A stretch of 64,000 bases of DNA from Emergomyces orientalis (lineage: Eukaryota > Ascomycota > Eurotiomycetes > Onygenales > Ajellomycetaceae), in NCBI GenBank assembly GCA_002110485.1, contig MOWL01000090.1:1-64000 (forward strand), read 5' to 3'. The notes beneath the pieces were generated by a model, which worked only from the letters and a program-made list of their open reading frames with translations, ran no database searches and was not told the origin of the DNA. The position numbers were made by a program, and so were the translations under genes. Of the stretch, positions 31,748-45,000 are shown piece by piece (the first letter of the stretch is position 1; the number at the start of each line of letters is the position of its first letter).

Positions 31748-33650
31748 ATGGGCTCTGTAGCTGTCAGCCCAGCGCCCTCGGATCATCTTGCGCACTGCCC
31801 TTACACCATGCTCAGCGCTTCGGTTGGCCAATCCGTGTCGGTGTCTGCGTCTGAGCCTGGCTTCCGACAATCTCGATCTCCTCCTCATCCGCATCCTCAG
31901 CATCGTCATCATCACTCTCACTCTCACTCCCACTCTCTCCCTCACTCTCATTCGCATCCACATCCACATCCTCCTAATCCCACTACCACCCAGCTAGATT
32001 CCGCCACTTCCAACTCCACTACCTCCACCTCTTCAACTTCGCCCTCGCCCTCGCCCTCTTCCGCCGCCTTCTCATCTAACTCCTCCTCCTCTTCTTCCTC
32101 TACCATTGCTCCCCACACCGACCCTATTCCTCGTTCTGTCTCCTCCTCCTCTCCCGCCGCCACCGTGAATCCTTCGTTTGTACACCCCTTGCAGAATGCC
32201 CCTTCACCTGCTCAGCCATCAGGGCCTTCCATCTCATCTGCATCGATGACATCGCTTCCAAATCCTCACCGCCTCCCGGATCGCCATCGGTCTTCCTACC
32301 GTCAAAATCCTCCCCTGTATAACCACGGCTTCGACCAAGCTGGTTTTCCCTTGCCCAATACGCCCTCAGGTCTCGATAGCAATAACCCCTCCTCCCACTC
32401 CTCCCCTCGATTACAGCCCACGTACCGCTCGTCGCACTCCTTAGGTGGCTCCGAAGCGACCTCCCCCAGCCGCATTCAGGTCCACGACCTGTCCCATATT
32501 CGCAGCTTTGCTAATGAGGAAGTCCTCGCCTCGTCCAGACGCCTTCAGGCCCAAGCCCAAGGCAGTGGAGGCCGTTTCCAACAAGATGTCGGCCGGCAGT
32601 ACGAGATTAGCTCGATGCCAGTCACAGACATTATCGAAATGGTTGCTGGCCTGTTGACCAAAATCACCACCACCAATGACCAGCAACACGAACATATACA
32701 CCGCAACATCCCGCCTCCTGATGGCGCAGGCAGTATCAGTGCTCAAACCACCAGCGTGCTCGCTTTCCATGGGAAGAATGTCCCCAGCATTACCATTCTC
32801 AGCTACCTAAGCCGCATACACAAGTACTGTCCAACTACCTACGAGGTCTTCCTCAGCCTGCTCGTCTACTTTGACCGCATGACTGAGATGGTAAATAAAG
32901 GGTTTATCCAGAGCCTGCAGCAAAGGTCAGATCAACATGGAAACAGCTTGGGTCCACAGTCTTCACCCTCTCCATCCATCCCGTCCGCGGTTATTTCAAA
33001 CCGTCCCTCTACGCGTGGCTCTATCGTAACCCCTCCCTCTTCCGTTCACATGCGGGCGCGAGACAACGATCCATCATCTCCTTCCCCGCCTTCCACAATA
33101 TATCCAGACTCTGCCCCGGCGTCGTTGAGTACCGGCTCCGCCACATACGAAGACGATGCATTCAGCCTCTCTCATTACTTTGTAGTTGACAGTTTCAACA
33201 TCCACCGCCTAGTCATTGCAGGTGTGACCTGCGCAAGCAAGTTTTTCTCTGACGTTTTCTACACCAATTCTAGATATGCCAAGGTAAATACATACATCTT
33301 TTTGCTCAGCGTGGTGTACAGTTGACTAATTTATCTAGGTTGGCGGCCTTCCTCTCCTCGAACTCAACCATCTCGAACTCCAATTCCTCCTCCTGAACGA
33401 CTTCCGTCTTGCCGTTCCTGTTGAAGAGCTGGAAGCCTACGGCACAATGCTTGTTGAATTCTACGCGAGAGAAGTCGTTGCGCAGCAACAGCAGCGACTG
33501 CCCCAGCAGCCGCATACTCCCGGAGAAAGCCAGGACTCTTTCAACACCACAGGCCGCAGAGCAAGGGAAGGTGACTGTATGGAACGGCACCTTAGCCAAA
33601 GGGAATCTATCATGCATACCAATGTTTCGCAAACCCCGACTCCACCCTAG
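31748..33650 (+). CDS. Pho80/Pcl-family cyclin (Pho85-type CDK partner)
   Basis: Exon 1 is 31748-33283 and exon 2 33339-33650, with a 55-bp intron (GTAAAT/ATCTAG, phase 0); about 615 aa. The first 285 residues are low-complexity: a His-Ser tract from about residue 57 (HHSHSHSHS, then HPHPHPP), long Ser/Thr/Pro runs, and SPSRIQVHDL. The cyclin fold begins near residue 290 (VTDIIEMVAGLLTKI). It continues with FHGKNVPSITILSYLSRIHK and CPTTYEVFLSLLVYFDRM, an inserted Ser/Pro loop, then FVVDSFNIHRLVIAGVTCAS, KFFSDVFYTNSRYAK and, after the splice, VGGLPLLELNHLELQFLLLN. These are the hallmarks of the Pho80-like group, which acts with Pho85-type kinase in phosphate and storage-carbohydrate control. 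Which Pcl it matches cannot be told by eye. Confidence 0.87.
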
Positions 33651-35964
33651 GGTTTTTATTGATCTGGTTTTTCTTCCTCATATTTGTTACGACACACACG
33701 ACTGTGAAAGCAATAGGAAATTACCTAACAGGAACACGGACATACAGGTGTTTTTTCATTCTTTTTTCTTGTACTGATGATTGATTGAATTGAGGGCTAA
33801 ACGAGATACCATGAGAGTAGTTCACTGGTCTTTTTTTTTTCTTCATTCCTTTTCTTCGTTATTTCTCCGAATACGGATTCTGCATGTTAGCGGATGTACT
33901 TATTTACTATTCGTTACTGCCATACCTACTGCCTCTCTTGTTTTATGATGTTTTGTTTTTATCGTCTTTGATCCGCATATCTCTTGATAATATTTTCTCT
34001 CCGGATTGGATTGGGTTCCTCAAATCTCCATAAATTTATTTTTACGTACCTGAGGTCATTTCGCATGGCTTTACCATCGGTGTCCACCTCGATTTCGCTC
34101 TTCCAGCCTCCCACCACCCTCCTCCTCAGCCAATACTTCCTCTCTTCTCGCTTCTCTCTTTTTCTTCATTATTTATATTCTTCGCTAGGGTTATTTCTAT
34201 TCTATTCCCTCCCCCATAATACAATTTGTGGAGGTCAAGGAAGCCCGCTTAAGACCCTACTTCTGTTAAAAACCGCCCCGTTTTGGTTGAAACAAGGCGT
34301 TTACCCCCAACCCTCGCCCCACCCCCACATTGGTTGCTGCACCCGTACCCATCCACACTCACGCACGCACGCACGCACTCACATCTCGCTCGCTGTTGGC
34401 TCATTTTCTGCCCCAGCCAACAAAAAGAGCTACCTAGCAATCAGTTCTCACCGACAATTATCACACCAACAATCTACATATACCACACCCAACCACATGT
34501 TCACATCTCCCATATGTTACAGATCTGTACTGCACGCACCCTTACCCATTACAACCCGATATGAGCCACATGCATACATCCACAGGAAATACAATACACG
34601 TACACGCGAGTGCATAATATGGTTTACTAGCCCATGCGTTGCCATTGATATTAAAGTTGCTATTCCCCATAAGCTGTAGCAGTCACAGATATAATATATA
34701 CGGAGAAGAGAAGATCAGATTATATGCAGCCCAAACCGTAAGGCACGAGCAACCGGACGTCGCAGAAATCTGATGCGACGAATAAACTGTCTACGCTTGA
34801 AATATGCGAAATAGATCTAGCTTTCCATCGATCTTGAAATTCAAGAGTGAGCCATTTGAACTCAATATATATATACGGGTTAATAATTGTAAACGTATCT
34901 GCATCTACTTGTAATGTACGTATATGTACTATTATCATACATAATTCAATAATATCAGCACAATGTGCGCGTTCACGCATATAAGAGTGATGCGAGGCTG
35001 ACTGGGGGCTGCGCCTAGAGAGGGAGATATACCAATAAACAACAAAAAATGGGTCTTGCAAACCATAGTAGTTAAGTAAGTGGATGGTTCAAGTAGGCCA
35101 AAAGCGTGCAAAATGTAAAAAATATAAACGGACATTAAATAGTAGATATTAGAAGCTGTAGTTCAGATCACAGTCCAAAGCAGTTAAGGGGGTACAGATA
35201 TTAGAGGATAGCGTTAAAGTGATGGGGGTCGGAAGGGTTGGAAAAGGAAAAGGAAGATGTAGCAGCAAAAAGAGAAATATTAACTTTGTTCTCCGTAGGA
35301 GAGGCTAAAACGCGCTGAACGGAAAACTCCCATTCCTCCCCTAATAATAATAATAATAATAATAATAGACAATAGTTGAAAGAAGGGCTGGGGAAAGGGA
35401 TAGTAATTGAAAATGAAACATGGAACATGACTTGATCGAAATCCTGATTCCTTCCAACCCATGAGAGGTAGTTCAGTGTGAGAAATCAGAATCGATGAGG
35501 AGCAGCCACATTCACATGTGCGCGCGCTTGCATGCAAACTGTACATTAAGCACTACAAATAGCTCGATGGAGAAATGTAAACGCGGGTACAAAGATGCAG
35601 TACAGGACGGAGCTCACAAATGTGTAAATATAGAGATGGATGAATGTATTATTTCTGTCTGCGGGTACCAAGAATCTTAGCCCTGAAAAAAAATGGACTA
35701 GGAAAGGAGAAAGAAGGTATGGTATCATGAAGCTTAGAAGAGGAAGAGGCATTCAAAAAATGTATGAATGAATCCCAGTTCGGAAATAAGATGGAGGCAG
35801 GGAATTAAAATGGAGGTTACGAGGCATTTAAGACTCCGTGGGTGTGAAGGGGGCATTGGCAAGGGTAGCTGAGTATAAGGATCCGTGGGTAATATTTCAA
35901 GTGACCGGCCAGTGGCATACAGCTGCGATATGAACTTGCAACTTGCGTAGGAGCCAAAGGGCGG
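33651..35964. other. Long intergenic stretch between convergent genes
   Basis: 2.3 kb between the cyclin 3' end and the TBC gene 3' end. It contains polyT (33830-33840), an ACGC run near 34362, and an (AAT)n run at 35342-35368. Open frames of up to 231 aa are low in codon bias and cross CT-rich DNA, and I do not accept them. Confidence 0.5.
35342..35368. repeat. (TAA)n microsatellite
   Basis: Nine consecutive TAA units on the plus strand in an intergenic region. Confidence 0.9.
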
Positions 35965-38403
35965 CTAGGTCCTCTGCACAACCCTAACCATCCCCATAAA
36001 CGCATCCTCGTCACCAGCATTATTGAGTACCCAATATCCGCTCAGTTCATTGCCATTGTTGTTGTTGCCGCCGTTGCCGTTGCCGCCGGTATTGCTACTA
36101 CCATTGCCATTGACATCAACGTTATCCAATTCAGCGGAATTGACTCGTCCGATCCTCTCGACATGCTTGGAACCCCATCCCAAAATTCTCGTGGCGGTTT
36201 TTTGCCCCTCATCGCCAGGTAAGATATTTAATAGCGTAGTCTCCAGACACCCAACGATGGTAACAGCAGCGCGAATAATAATTCGATCGCCCTCGAAGAC
36301 CCAGCAATCCCATACGCGGCTCAGGCGCTCGAGGTCAAGTCCATTTGTCAGGAGGGTCTGGAACATGGGGCCCCAAATCTGTTCGTCGGATAGGTACATA
36401 TTCTCGTACAGATGGTTGGAAACGCGCGGATACTTCAGGCGCAAAGTCGTCGAGGCCAGGGAGTAAGCTCGAGAAGTGGCGCCGGGATCCGCGGTTAGGA
36501 ATGCCAGGGGTAAGGGTTTATTGAGGGCATTGGCTAGTGTTTGAAACGCTGCAGCAGGCGTGGGGAGATTGAGGAGTAGAAGGGCAGCAATTGTCTGTGA
36601 GAGTTGTTAATAATCACAGATAACAAAAATATTGGCAGGTAGTGTTTTAACTTACATGGATACCGTACAGATAGCCAACGTCACTTCTGTACATTGAATA
36701 TGCGTCAAGTACATTCACCAGGTTTTCCCGTAGTGGTCCATCTTCGCCGAATAAATTCAGGTCTGTGAATGCTGTAGATGCATCTCTGCGAATTGCCGCA
36801 AACCACTTCTTCATCTTTTTGTTGGTCTCACTTGCATTGTCATTCGTTTTGTTTTGAATATGATTTGCTCTTTCCAGAGCTTTTACATAAGTGTCCTCTG
36901 TCAGAGCAAGTTCATTTCCCAAGGCCCGTTGCCAGACTGCTCCTCGGGAACGGGGCGTAATTCCACGCCACCAAAGCTCCCTGGTGCGATGTTCTGATAC
37001 GACGCGGTCCCAATCAGGGAAGACGTAGTCATCCCAGATACGTTGCAGCATCTTACGGGTATCGTCCTTCTTACACTGGGCAGAAGCAGCCTCCGCGGCT
37101 TTCCGCTTGTCTACGATAAACCAAAATTCAGCCACATTGCACTGTATACACGGGGAAAGGAGGAGCACTTACCGGCTTCACGTGAGAGCGCCATCATGCG
37201 CTTATACTCCAACAAATGCTTCTTTTCCTCCTTTGGGTCTTTCGGAGGAAGCCAGCTTGGTCGCGTTCGCGACAAAACCTTCTCTTTCTCCTTGCTAATT
37301 GGGAGTGGGTCGATCATGATATTTGATTTTTGTAAAGGTGGAAGCTGGATCATACCATTGGATTCGCGTTTTCCCTGCTCCAAACTAGATCTAGCGGAGG
37401 ATTTTCCACTCTGGAGGCGTTCCTCACGCGCTTGGTCCGCAGCATCCGCATGGAATTCCAACGCTTCGGTCAATATTTTCGCCTCCTCAGAAAGTTCAGA
37501 CATAACCAAATTCCAAGAGTTGACACGAGGGGAACGAGGTGAGGGTTGCGTCCGAGAAGGACCCAAGGAACTGGCTCTTGAAAGTTTGGGTCTTGTCGGT
37601 CTAGTAGACGTTGGTGGCGAAGTCGCTGGAGGCGATGACAATGGAGGGGCTGACATTGAATGAGACAACGGAATCGGTCGAGGGCCGGGACTCCTTCGAT
37701 CAGGGCTAGAGCCTCTACCTCCAGGCCGCTCTTGGGGAGGTCGTGGGGATATAGGAACGTTCCACAAGGTTGCATCTTCAGGAAGTTCTTCATCCGAATC
37801 ATGGTATTCATTTTCCAACTCTTCTATAGTTTTTCTGGGTCGCTGTTGCGATGTAGATCGTGTGAAAGATCGAGATGTACTAAGCCGCGGCCTTGGTGGT
37901 AGTGGTGTAGGGTTGGCTGGCGATAACGGGGTTGGCTGTGTGGCTGGAGAGGGAGACCTCGAACGTTGTCGTGACGAAGGGCCGAGCTGCAGTGAAGGAG
38001 TCGTCGAATGGCTTGATATAACTCTACGCGATGCACTTCTGGATTGCGGGAGACTGAGAGACTGCATCGCCTCTAAAGCACCTTGCACCGGCCCATGGAG
38101 CTTAGGATAGTCCTTCCTGTTGGTCGAGGCAGTCAAATCTCTCGTTGTTGTCGCCATAGCCGTAGTGCGAGGCCCGATCCTAGAGGGTATGCGACGGTTT
38201 GGCCGCAAGGAAAACTTGTCCTGGGCGAAGTGGCAGGGGTCAACATAATCCTCCTCCAAGCCTATATCCTCAAAATTGGAGATATCTGCAAGAATGCCAT
38301 CGGGGCCGGAGTGTTGGGAGGAGGAGTGGAATGAGGAGGACTTGGAGGATTTGGAACCAGAGAGTTCAGGTGGAGAGTCGGGAGCGACGGATATGGCCGT
38401 CAT
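35965..38403 (-). CDS. TBC-domain protein (Rab-GAP fold, catalytic fingers missing)
   Basis: Three exons: 37173-38403, 36656-37110 and 35965-36594 (771 aa). Joins are REA|DKRKAAEA and YLYGIH|TIAALLL, with GTAAGT donors. The first 380 residues are disordered and rich in Ser, Pro and Arg, with SRPRKTIEELENEYHDSDEE-like acidic patches (about 200-220). The TBC fold begins with ELWWRGITPRSRGAVWQRAL. In active TBC GAPs the signatures are IxxDxxR and YxQG; here the matching places read IRRDAST and GYLYGIH, so both the Arg and Gln fingers are absent. From memory, fungal homologs share this, which suggests a scaffold rather than a catalyst. The C-terminal end has a Gly/Asn tract. Membrane trafficking is a likely process, by family only. 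Confidence 0.85.
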
Positions 38404-40870
38404 TTCATTATCCGATTAAGGGTCGCACAACCCAGGCGGTAGAACGGTTGAATTTCAATGTGAGCGTGCTCGTTGATTGAGTTGTGCCCTTTCGTCTTTT
38501 CTCTTATGGTCCTTTGTTGGTGTGCTTTTTCCTCCTTGTACTTTCCAAATGCCTGGTTTTCTGCCAATGTCTAAAAATCCTGTCCCGGTATTAGGAACCA
38601 ACAATCACCACCAAAACGGACAAGACGCAAAAAGGAGACAAAAAAAAAAAAAGACAAAAAGCGGACTGGCTTCACAGATTGTCAAAGCGTTGCAAAACCG
38701 AATGAGTGACGATGGCGTTTATGTGAGGAGCGATATGGGCGGGTTTGCGGATGGAACCCGTACAGTGGTGGTTTCAAGTATGCAGCGTATCAAAGACGTA
38801 TGGGTAAGAATAAGGGGGGTGGTAAACAAAAACTGGACGCAGGCGCAGCACAACGGAATCATGGCATATCGACCTAGGAGAAACGAGAGAAGGTTGATTG
38901 AGTAGTTAGCGAGAGAGACAGACAGACAGATGAGTGAGACGTTTAGCCGCAGAGTCCCACAGGTTGGCTCTGGGCAGGAGAAGAGAGAAAACCCGCGATG
39001 AGGTCTGGTATGCCTGTTTGGAACTAGCTCAGGTGCTGGCTGGGCGTTTCAGCCACACTAAGACAGGGCGGGCTGAAGTAAGCAGTGGTATTTGGTTGGT
39101 ATTAGCTGGTTTTCGCTGGTATTTGGCCGCGGTTCCAGTGCTAACCTTTAGGTTGTGTTCAGGGGTTGGGGCCAGTTTTGCCCGGCTCTGGATGTCAAAA
39201 CTAGCCCTGAAGCAGTTTAGTAAATGTGGGATCTCCGCTGCCCAGGTATAAGGTTCCAAGGTTGGCAGATTTGGCTTCCCGTCTCAGAATTCGCGTGCCA
39301 GAACCCACCGCCTGAAATATCCTGCTTTTTGGGTGAACAACAACTGGGATTGGGGCTCAATGGAAGCAGGAATTGACACGAACAAGAATACGCAGCGATT
39401 ACCCGCAAATACACGGAACCTGGTTGGTACAAAATGACAGCACACCCACCAAGCAAATAATATTGTTCATTTAGAATGACAGCATTCATCCCATAATTTA
39501 TAAAAAATACTCGGTGTAAGTTTCATACCCAACCTGACAAATATCCGAATTGCCAATCCAGGAAATTCAAACTGGGCCCTAATTTCTTGCTCCGGCGACT
39601 TCCAGCTCTACGCAGGCATCGCGGGAGATTACCAGCATTACAGGAATAGAATCCTACTCGTGCTGTAACCATATGACCCTCAGGTCGGAAAAGTTTATGA
39701 TTATTATTGAAAATAAAATAAACAAATAAAAATTTATGGTGAGATAAAATAGATAAGAGATGGCTACTGATCACCAAGTAGGGGGTCTTCACTGTCTGAC
39801 AAAATGGTGGATTAATCAAGAGATTTTACCACAATTCTCACTGATGAAGACACTGAGCATTTATCAGCACATTTTCTATATTCATTAAGCACTTACAGCA
39901 TGCTCCTCCGGCTCTCAAGTGTGTCCGGTGCATTCCCTCTATCTCTCTCTGAGAACAGCAGATGCTGATTCCTGTGATTAGATCTGTTGTGCATGGGGTT
40001 TTTAGCCCAGTAATAAGCAAGCTCATTACATGGTTTTCCCTGTTAGATAGCTTTCCCACATATCCTTGCGATTAAGTGGTGTATAAAATAATAATAATAA
40101 TATGGTGAGATAAACTCCACAGGCAATCAACTAAAGACGAGAGTCGGGCATCAAAAGATTCCAAAGTTCTGCTGAACACATCAAAATGAGTGATTATTTT
40201 CACTGCAAGCTACAGTATGTGTGCCCAAGAGCTGCTCCCGCTCCAAATCGCAAAAACTTCATCCTCTGATTCCAATCATTTGTTCGTCAAATGGGTGGCG
40301 TCCACGGGTTCCATGAAACATCCCTTTTAATTCTGGAACACTTGAACAAACTTGAACCCACTCCGTTTGCTGCCTCTGGTCTAGACTTTCTGATCACATC
40401 CACTGTGTCTGACCGTGAAAAAGGTAGAGTAAAACTATATAAATAGAAGAGCAGGAACAGATATAGTAAATATAATTTCAAAATACAAATAGCTTGACAG
40501 TTGTGGCGGAGTTTACAGATTGAAAATTATATACTGGAAGGGTTGAATTGGACGATTAAGTTAAGAGCCCTTTGTCACATAAAATAGATATATGTAAGCC
40601 ATGCCATAAGATTCAATAAACCTATCCAAAGCGGATTCAATAATTGTCGTTATTCCAACGCCCTAGGCCGATGACTTACCTGAGGGGAAAAATAGAACCC
40701 GGTGTCACGACCAATGCCGTTCACAGGCCAACGCGGACGTTGGCACGGTCAGGAGGCCCAACTCCCGGATTCAATGTTTTGACGGGTCCCAAAGTCAAAG
40801 CACCGCATCAAACGAATTAACTTATTCCTAGAGCAAGTGCGGTGTCACAGACTACCAGATATGGGCAAAA
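38404..40870. other. Intergenic stretch
   Basis: It contains the TBC promoter and about 2 kb of AT-rich DNA without a supported gene. There is a polyA run at 38640 and an (ATA)n stretch near 40088-40102. A plus-strand frame 38477-38905 (142 aa, Lys/Arg-rich) overlaps the TBC upstream region and has no similarity I know. Confidence 0.5.
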
Positions 40871-40873
40871 TTT

Positions 40874-41430
40874 CTAAAAAGAGCCCTCAATCTTATGAGG
40901 GAGTGAACGTTCCACATCTTTCTGTAGCAATTCCAAGCTGGCGTACCCCCTCATCCCGCACCTTCTGATAATCATCCCACCGAAGATACCATCCGTGTCG
41001 GAAAGCCAGTCCAGACTTGGAAGGCGTTTCTCGTCAATGGAGTAGTATTTAAACCGAGGCCATGTAGCGGTAGAATAGAACAAACAACCAAAGTGAACAA
41101 TCCCAACCCCGGCATTTGTGTCATACGCAGAGAAATGCTCCATGTCAGTATCCAACGGTAATAGGCATGATTAATGAAAGCCTGATTGGTGACTTCGGAC
41201 GGCTGTCGTAGACGAGGATATTCTGGAGGTTAATGTCGTCCACAGCAACTCCGCGAGAGAGTGGACGTAGGGCGAAGGCATCTGCTAGACACCGAATCCA
41301 TTCAACCACGACCTTATCTGTTGGCCGAGGGTTCAGTTCAATTCCATATACCTCCACAAGTCACCTTGGTTGGCAAGTACAAGCTCGGTCGTGTGTTCGG
41401 CAATACCAAAGCACTGAATGACTCCTACAT
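40874..41430 (-). pseudogene. Decayed protein kinase-like fragment
   Basis: Two overlapping minus-strand frames, 41357-41145 and 41155-40874, give successive parts of a kinase-fold protein. IAEHTTELVLANQGDLWRYM is readable upstream to about 41420. Then VVEWIRCLADAFALRPLSRG and VAVDDINLQNILVYD fill the place of the catalytic loop (D and N spaced as in HRDxxxxN), and MEHFSAYDTNAGVGIVHFG and CGMRGYASLELLQKDV correspond to the C-lobe. The N-lobe with the nucleotide-binding loop and Lys is missing, and the frame shifts near 41150. Many filamentous fungi carry such single-lobe kinase-like genes in subtelomeric accessory DNA. Not functional as it stands. Confidence 0.55.
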
Positions 41431-42033
41431 GATGTCCTAGCTACGTGTAGACATCGGCTTCATCGGCTAGCGCGTCGATGAACACATAATTGATATAAGC
41501 TTGCCAATGTTGCCCTTTTCCTGGGAGAGTTTGGGGCTGTTTAAACCGCGATCGTCGCCAGATTTGAATATAGCCCATCGATCGAATTCAAGAGGCAACG
41601 TATTAGGGTGTCAAGTGATTTGGCTGTACGCAAGGGCGATAACGCAGAAACATCCATGCTAATATGCCAGAACGCTGGAAATGCAAGAACAGCAGAAACA
41701 AAGCGGGTGATGATGGACCATAGTTGAGCGGGGCGTTCAAAGTGGGAGCGCAAGCAGATCAGGTGAATGGCGCTTGAGGGACAAGAATCCGCGCCAAGAG
41801 GGGGCACATGGGTGAACACACACCTCCCCAGGCGCCCGTACTCTATATACAAATGTAAATTTTTTGCGTTGTAGCAAGCAGCTTAGAAACGGGCGAATAT
41901 CATATGGTACATGTACAATACAAATAAAGGCTAAAAAATGGTAGGCATCACGTCAAGCTACTTTACACCCTGAGTCCTTGAAGCGTGGGGCGTAGGGATG
42001 CGCTGTTCATAAATCCCACAGGCAGCATACTAT
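41431..42033. other. Intergenic stretch downstream of TERT
   Basis: No gene is supported. A 103-aa minus-strand frame at 41541-41852 has no known similarity. The TERT 3' untranslated region should lie here. Confidence 0.45.
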
Positions 42034-45000
42034 TCAAAAAGCCCCGACCCCTTTGACCGCCTTTCGCAACTTCACCGCTTCCCCATCTGTCGTCGGCCTT
42101 GACCCTCGACTCACCCCATCTAACCAACGCAGAGTCGCCGCGAACTTGGTCTGTTTGCGACCAAGCACCGTCCGAAACGCTGTAGCCGCAAGCCAGCGGA
42201 TCTGTGATCTTGTCACGCTGTTCTCAAACCCGGACCCCGTCCGCGAAGCAGTCAACTTGAGGGACTGAATGATGTGGATGGCCACTTCCATGAGGGCTGA
42301 GATTGTCCGAATGAGGAGAGCTGAGGGCGTCGTTGCGGTTTTGCCCCGTCCTCGATTGCCTCGATGACACAGAGAACGGGTATACTCGTACAGCTTCATT
42401 GCTGATTCGAGGAAATTGTGATAGATACTTTCCAGTACTGCTGATGGGGGGTTATGCTTCGTGTCGAGGAACATTGCGTGGGCCTGGATTTTAAAGGAAC
42501 TAAGGGCCTTGCGGTAGAAGGAGAGACCGGGGGATTTGTTGGCTTCGACTGTTAGGGTATCTGAGGTGGTAAGGCTGGGATCCTTTGGCGTGCGATCCTT
42601 TCTGAGGGCAAGTGTATACGTATCAATGATGTTCCCGCAATATGGGAATTGACGTTGGGACGGCTCGAGGAGGCGGGGGACTTTGCGTCCGTCAATCGTG
42701 GTCGTAAAGTTCACCAAGATCTTCTCCGGGTTCACGGAAATGCCATAATCCTCATTTCCCCGTAGCATGATTTGCAGGAATTTGACGGCGAGATCAGGCT
42801 CTGTCGTGATGAGGAGATAGTCGTCTATGAGGCGAAGAAGGAGGGAGTCATCGCTGTCAAGGAACGCAAGCCTTTCCCGTTCAAATTCGGAATAGAAAAA
42901 GTTACAGAGTAATGTTGAAACGATAGATCCCTGTGGAATACCAGTCCTCTGCCGAAAATACTTCTTGCCTATTTTCACTAGATTGTTTCGGACGTGTTCC
43001 TGCAGAAGGCGAAGGATATCCTTCCGCTTATGTTTTTTGTAGGTCGGGGTGTCGACAAAGATGGTGTGTCTTTTGCCTTCACCCTCCTTGCCCGTAACGG
43101 TATCATATAGGCTTGTGAGATCAGCAAAACCTGCCGCCTTGGATATAAATTTCCTCACCGGCTTGACCTTGGTCAGATGGTAACCTGGTATATTTGTTAA
43201 AGGCTCGTCTGGGGGTCTAATTTCCACATGCTTCGTTACTAGATAATCATCCTCAGCAACCAGCCGTTCGACCAATCGAATCAGTCGCTGTTGGGGGATG
43301 GTATCAAAGCACGATTGAATGTCCAATTTCACAAAGTAAAAAGGTTTAGTCCTTGCCGCGTTGGTTGGCACCTTACGCTCCTTGAAAATTTTCAGCCGAG
43401 CATAGATGTCACCAACAGAGAACATTGTGGCTCCAAGCATGCCCAGACGCAGCGTTTTCTCATAGTTGAGGACATTGAACGCTGGCGTCATGAGAGAGTT
43501 AATACTAGGTCCCAGCTCGCTCAACCCTCCCCACCCGCACCTTCTCACCGGTCTCCGCCTCAGGTTAACAATGGGTCGTGCCCCAGATGATTTTGGAAGT
43601 AATCTCAGAAGACTGTAACCCAAATTGCGTCCACTTAGGATTTGCTCCGCAGTTTCCTTTTTAACTTCCTCAAAAGTCGACTGCTTGAGTTCCGCAATCG
43701 ACGGCTCTGCAAGTCGTCGCCATATATCATGCCGAAAGTAAAACAAACGGTTACGATGGACGCCAGACTCTGTGACGTAGAAATTTGAACGAATCAGCGG
43801 GATGAGAATGGAATCGAATATGTAGTAAACAAATTCAAGAAATATCTCCGTCCGTTTTCGGATATCTGAAGGCGAAAGCCTGGCAGACGGGAGTTCCTGA
43901 ATTTCGTTGCGGGAAGGGGGTTGAAGCCATTTGACACAAGTGATCTGGTGTATGGCCGCTTTATGTTAGACTAAGCTCTCTCCGTTTTTTTCAGCAGGTA
44001 CATAGACGAAGCCCAACGGAAATTCTGCCACGTATGGGTTAGAAAGAAGTAACTGACCTTCAATCCCTGTGAAACCTCATGCAATGACAAAGTCTCAAAC
44101 CTGCGCAACTGAACGAAACTATCTACGTGTCGCATGATAACATCTCTATTTTTAATTCCATCTTCCCCATAACCGTACAACTCATTTGGTACGAGTTTCA
44201 GTAGAGACGCCCGGCAGAAAGCGGATACTGCCGCAGGTGGGGTCGCATAATCTGTCATTTGTAGTTTACGAAGCGGTCGGTTTTGGCTAAATGCAACATT
44301 AGATTGTGACAATCTGTTGGGGTTTGATACGCCCCCTAGGGTTTGTGTTTGGCTCAAAGAGTGCATATGGGGAGATGGTAGGATGCGAGTTTGTTCTTCT
44401 AAATGGATGCACTGGGTAGCAATTTGCGTTGATGAGGTACTCGCGCTGTTACAATTAAGTGGAGGTGAACCTACCGGGCCCAGGGTAGGCGGATGGGCGT
44501 TCTGGTAAAGCTGTTAGATGCACAAATAGTATTCACGAATTGACAACGGAGAGGTAGCTGAAGTTACCTCGATAGGGCAGTAATAACGCAAAATCTCTGT
44601 ATATGGGCACTTCTGATGGCGCTTTTGCAACTTCTGAATCAGGAGAACAAGGTCCCCGCGAAGTCGTTTCGGAACTTTCTCCGGAATTTTGCTAGATATT
44701 TCAGTGGTCTTTAGGAGGCGATGCGTTTGGTTCCTGCAGCGTGCTATCTCTTCCTCGCGCAGGGTATAGTCTTTGAAGGGCTGGATGGTTTCCTTCGGGT
44801 TCACGCAAGACGTAAAGACATTATGCAAACCAAATTGGCGTGGAAATATATATTTCATTATGTGCAATGTATGGGCCCAGTTTGTGCTATCCGGATATCT
44901 GTTTAAAACATCTAAGTTTCTTCAGCACGAGCAGCACAGCCAAAGGTCTATTATGTAGGAGGGAACCTACGAATATGCCTCAAGCCGAATCGGACTCTTC

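Noticed and set aside
33984..34679. 231-aa plus-strand frame
   Set aside because: It crosses CT-rich, low-complexity DNA, has no domain, and lies between two convergent genes.
35940..35995. ACAACCCTAACC as an interstitial telomere sequence
   Set aside because: Barely one and a half units, and inside the TBC coding exon, where it encodes ordinary residues.
38477..38905. 142-aa plus-strand frame upstream of the TBC gene
   Set aside because: Lys/Arg-rich because of a polyA tract; it overlaps the likely TBC promoter and has no similarity I know.
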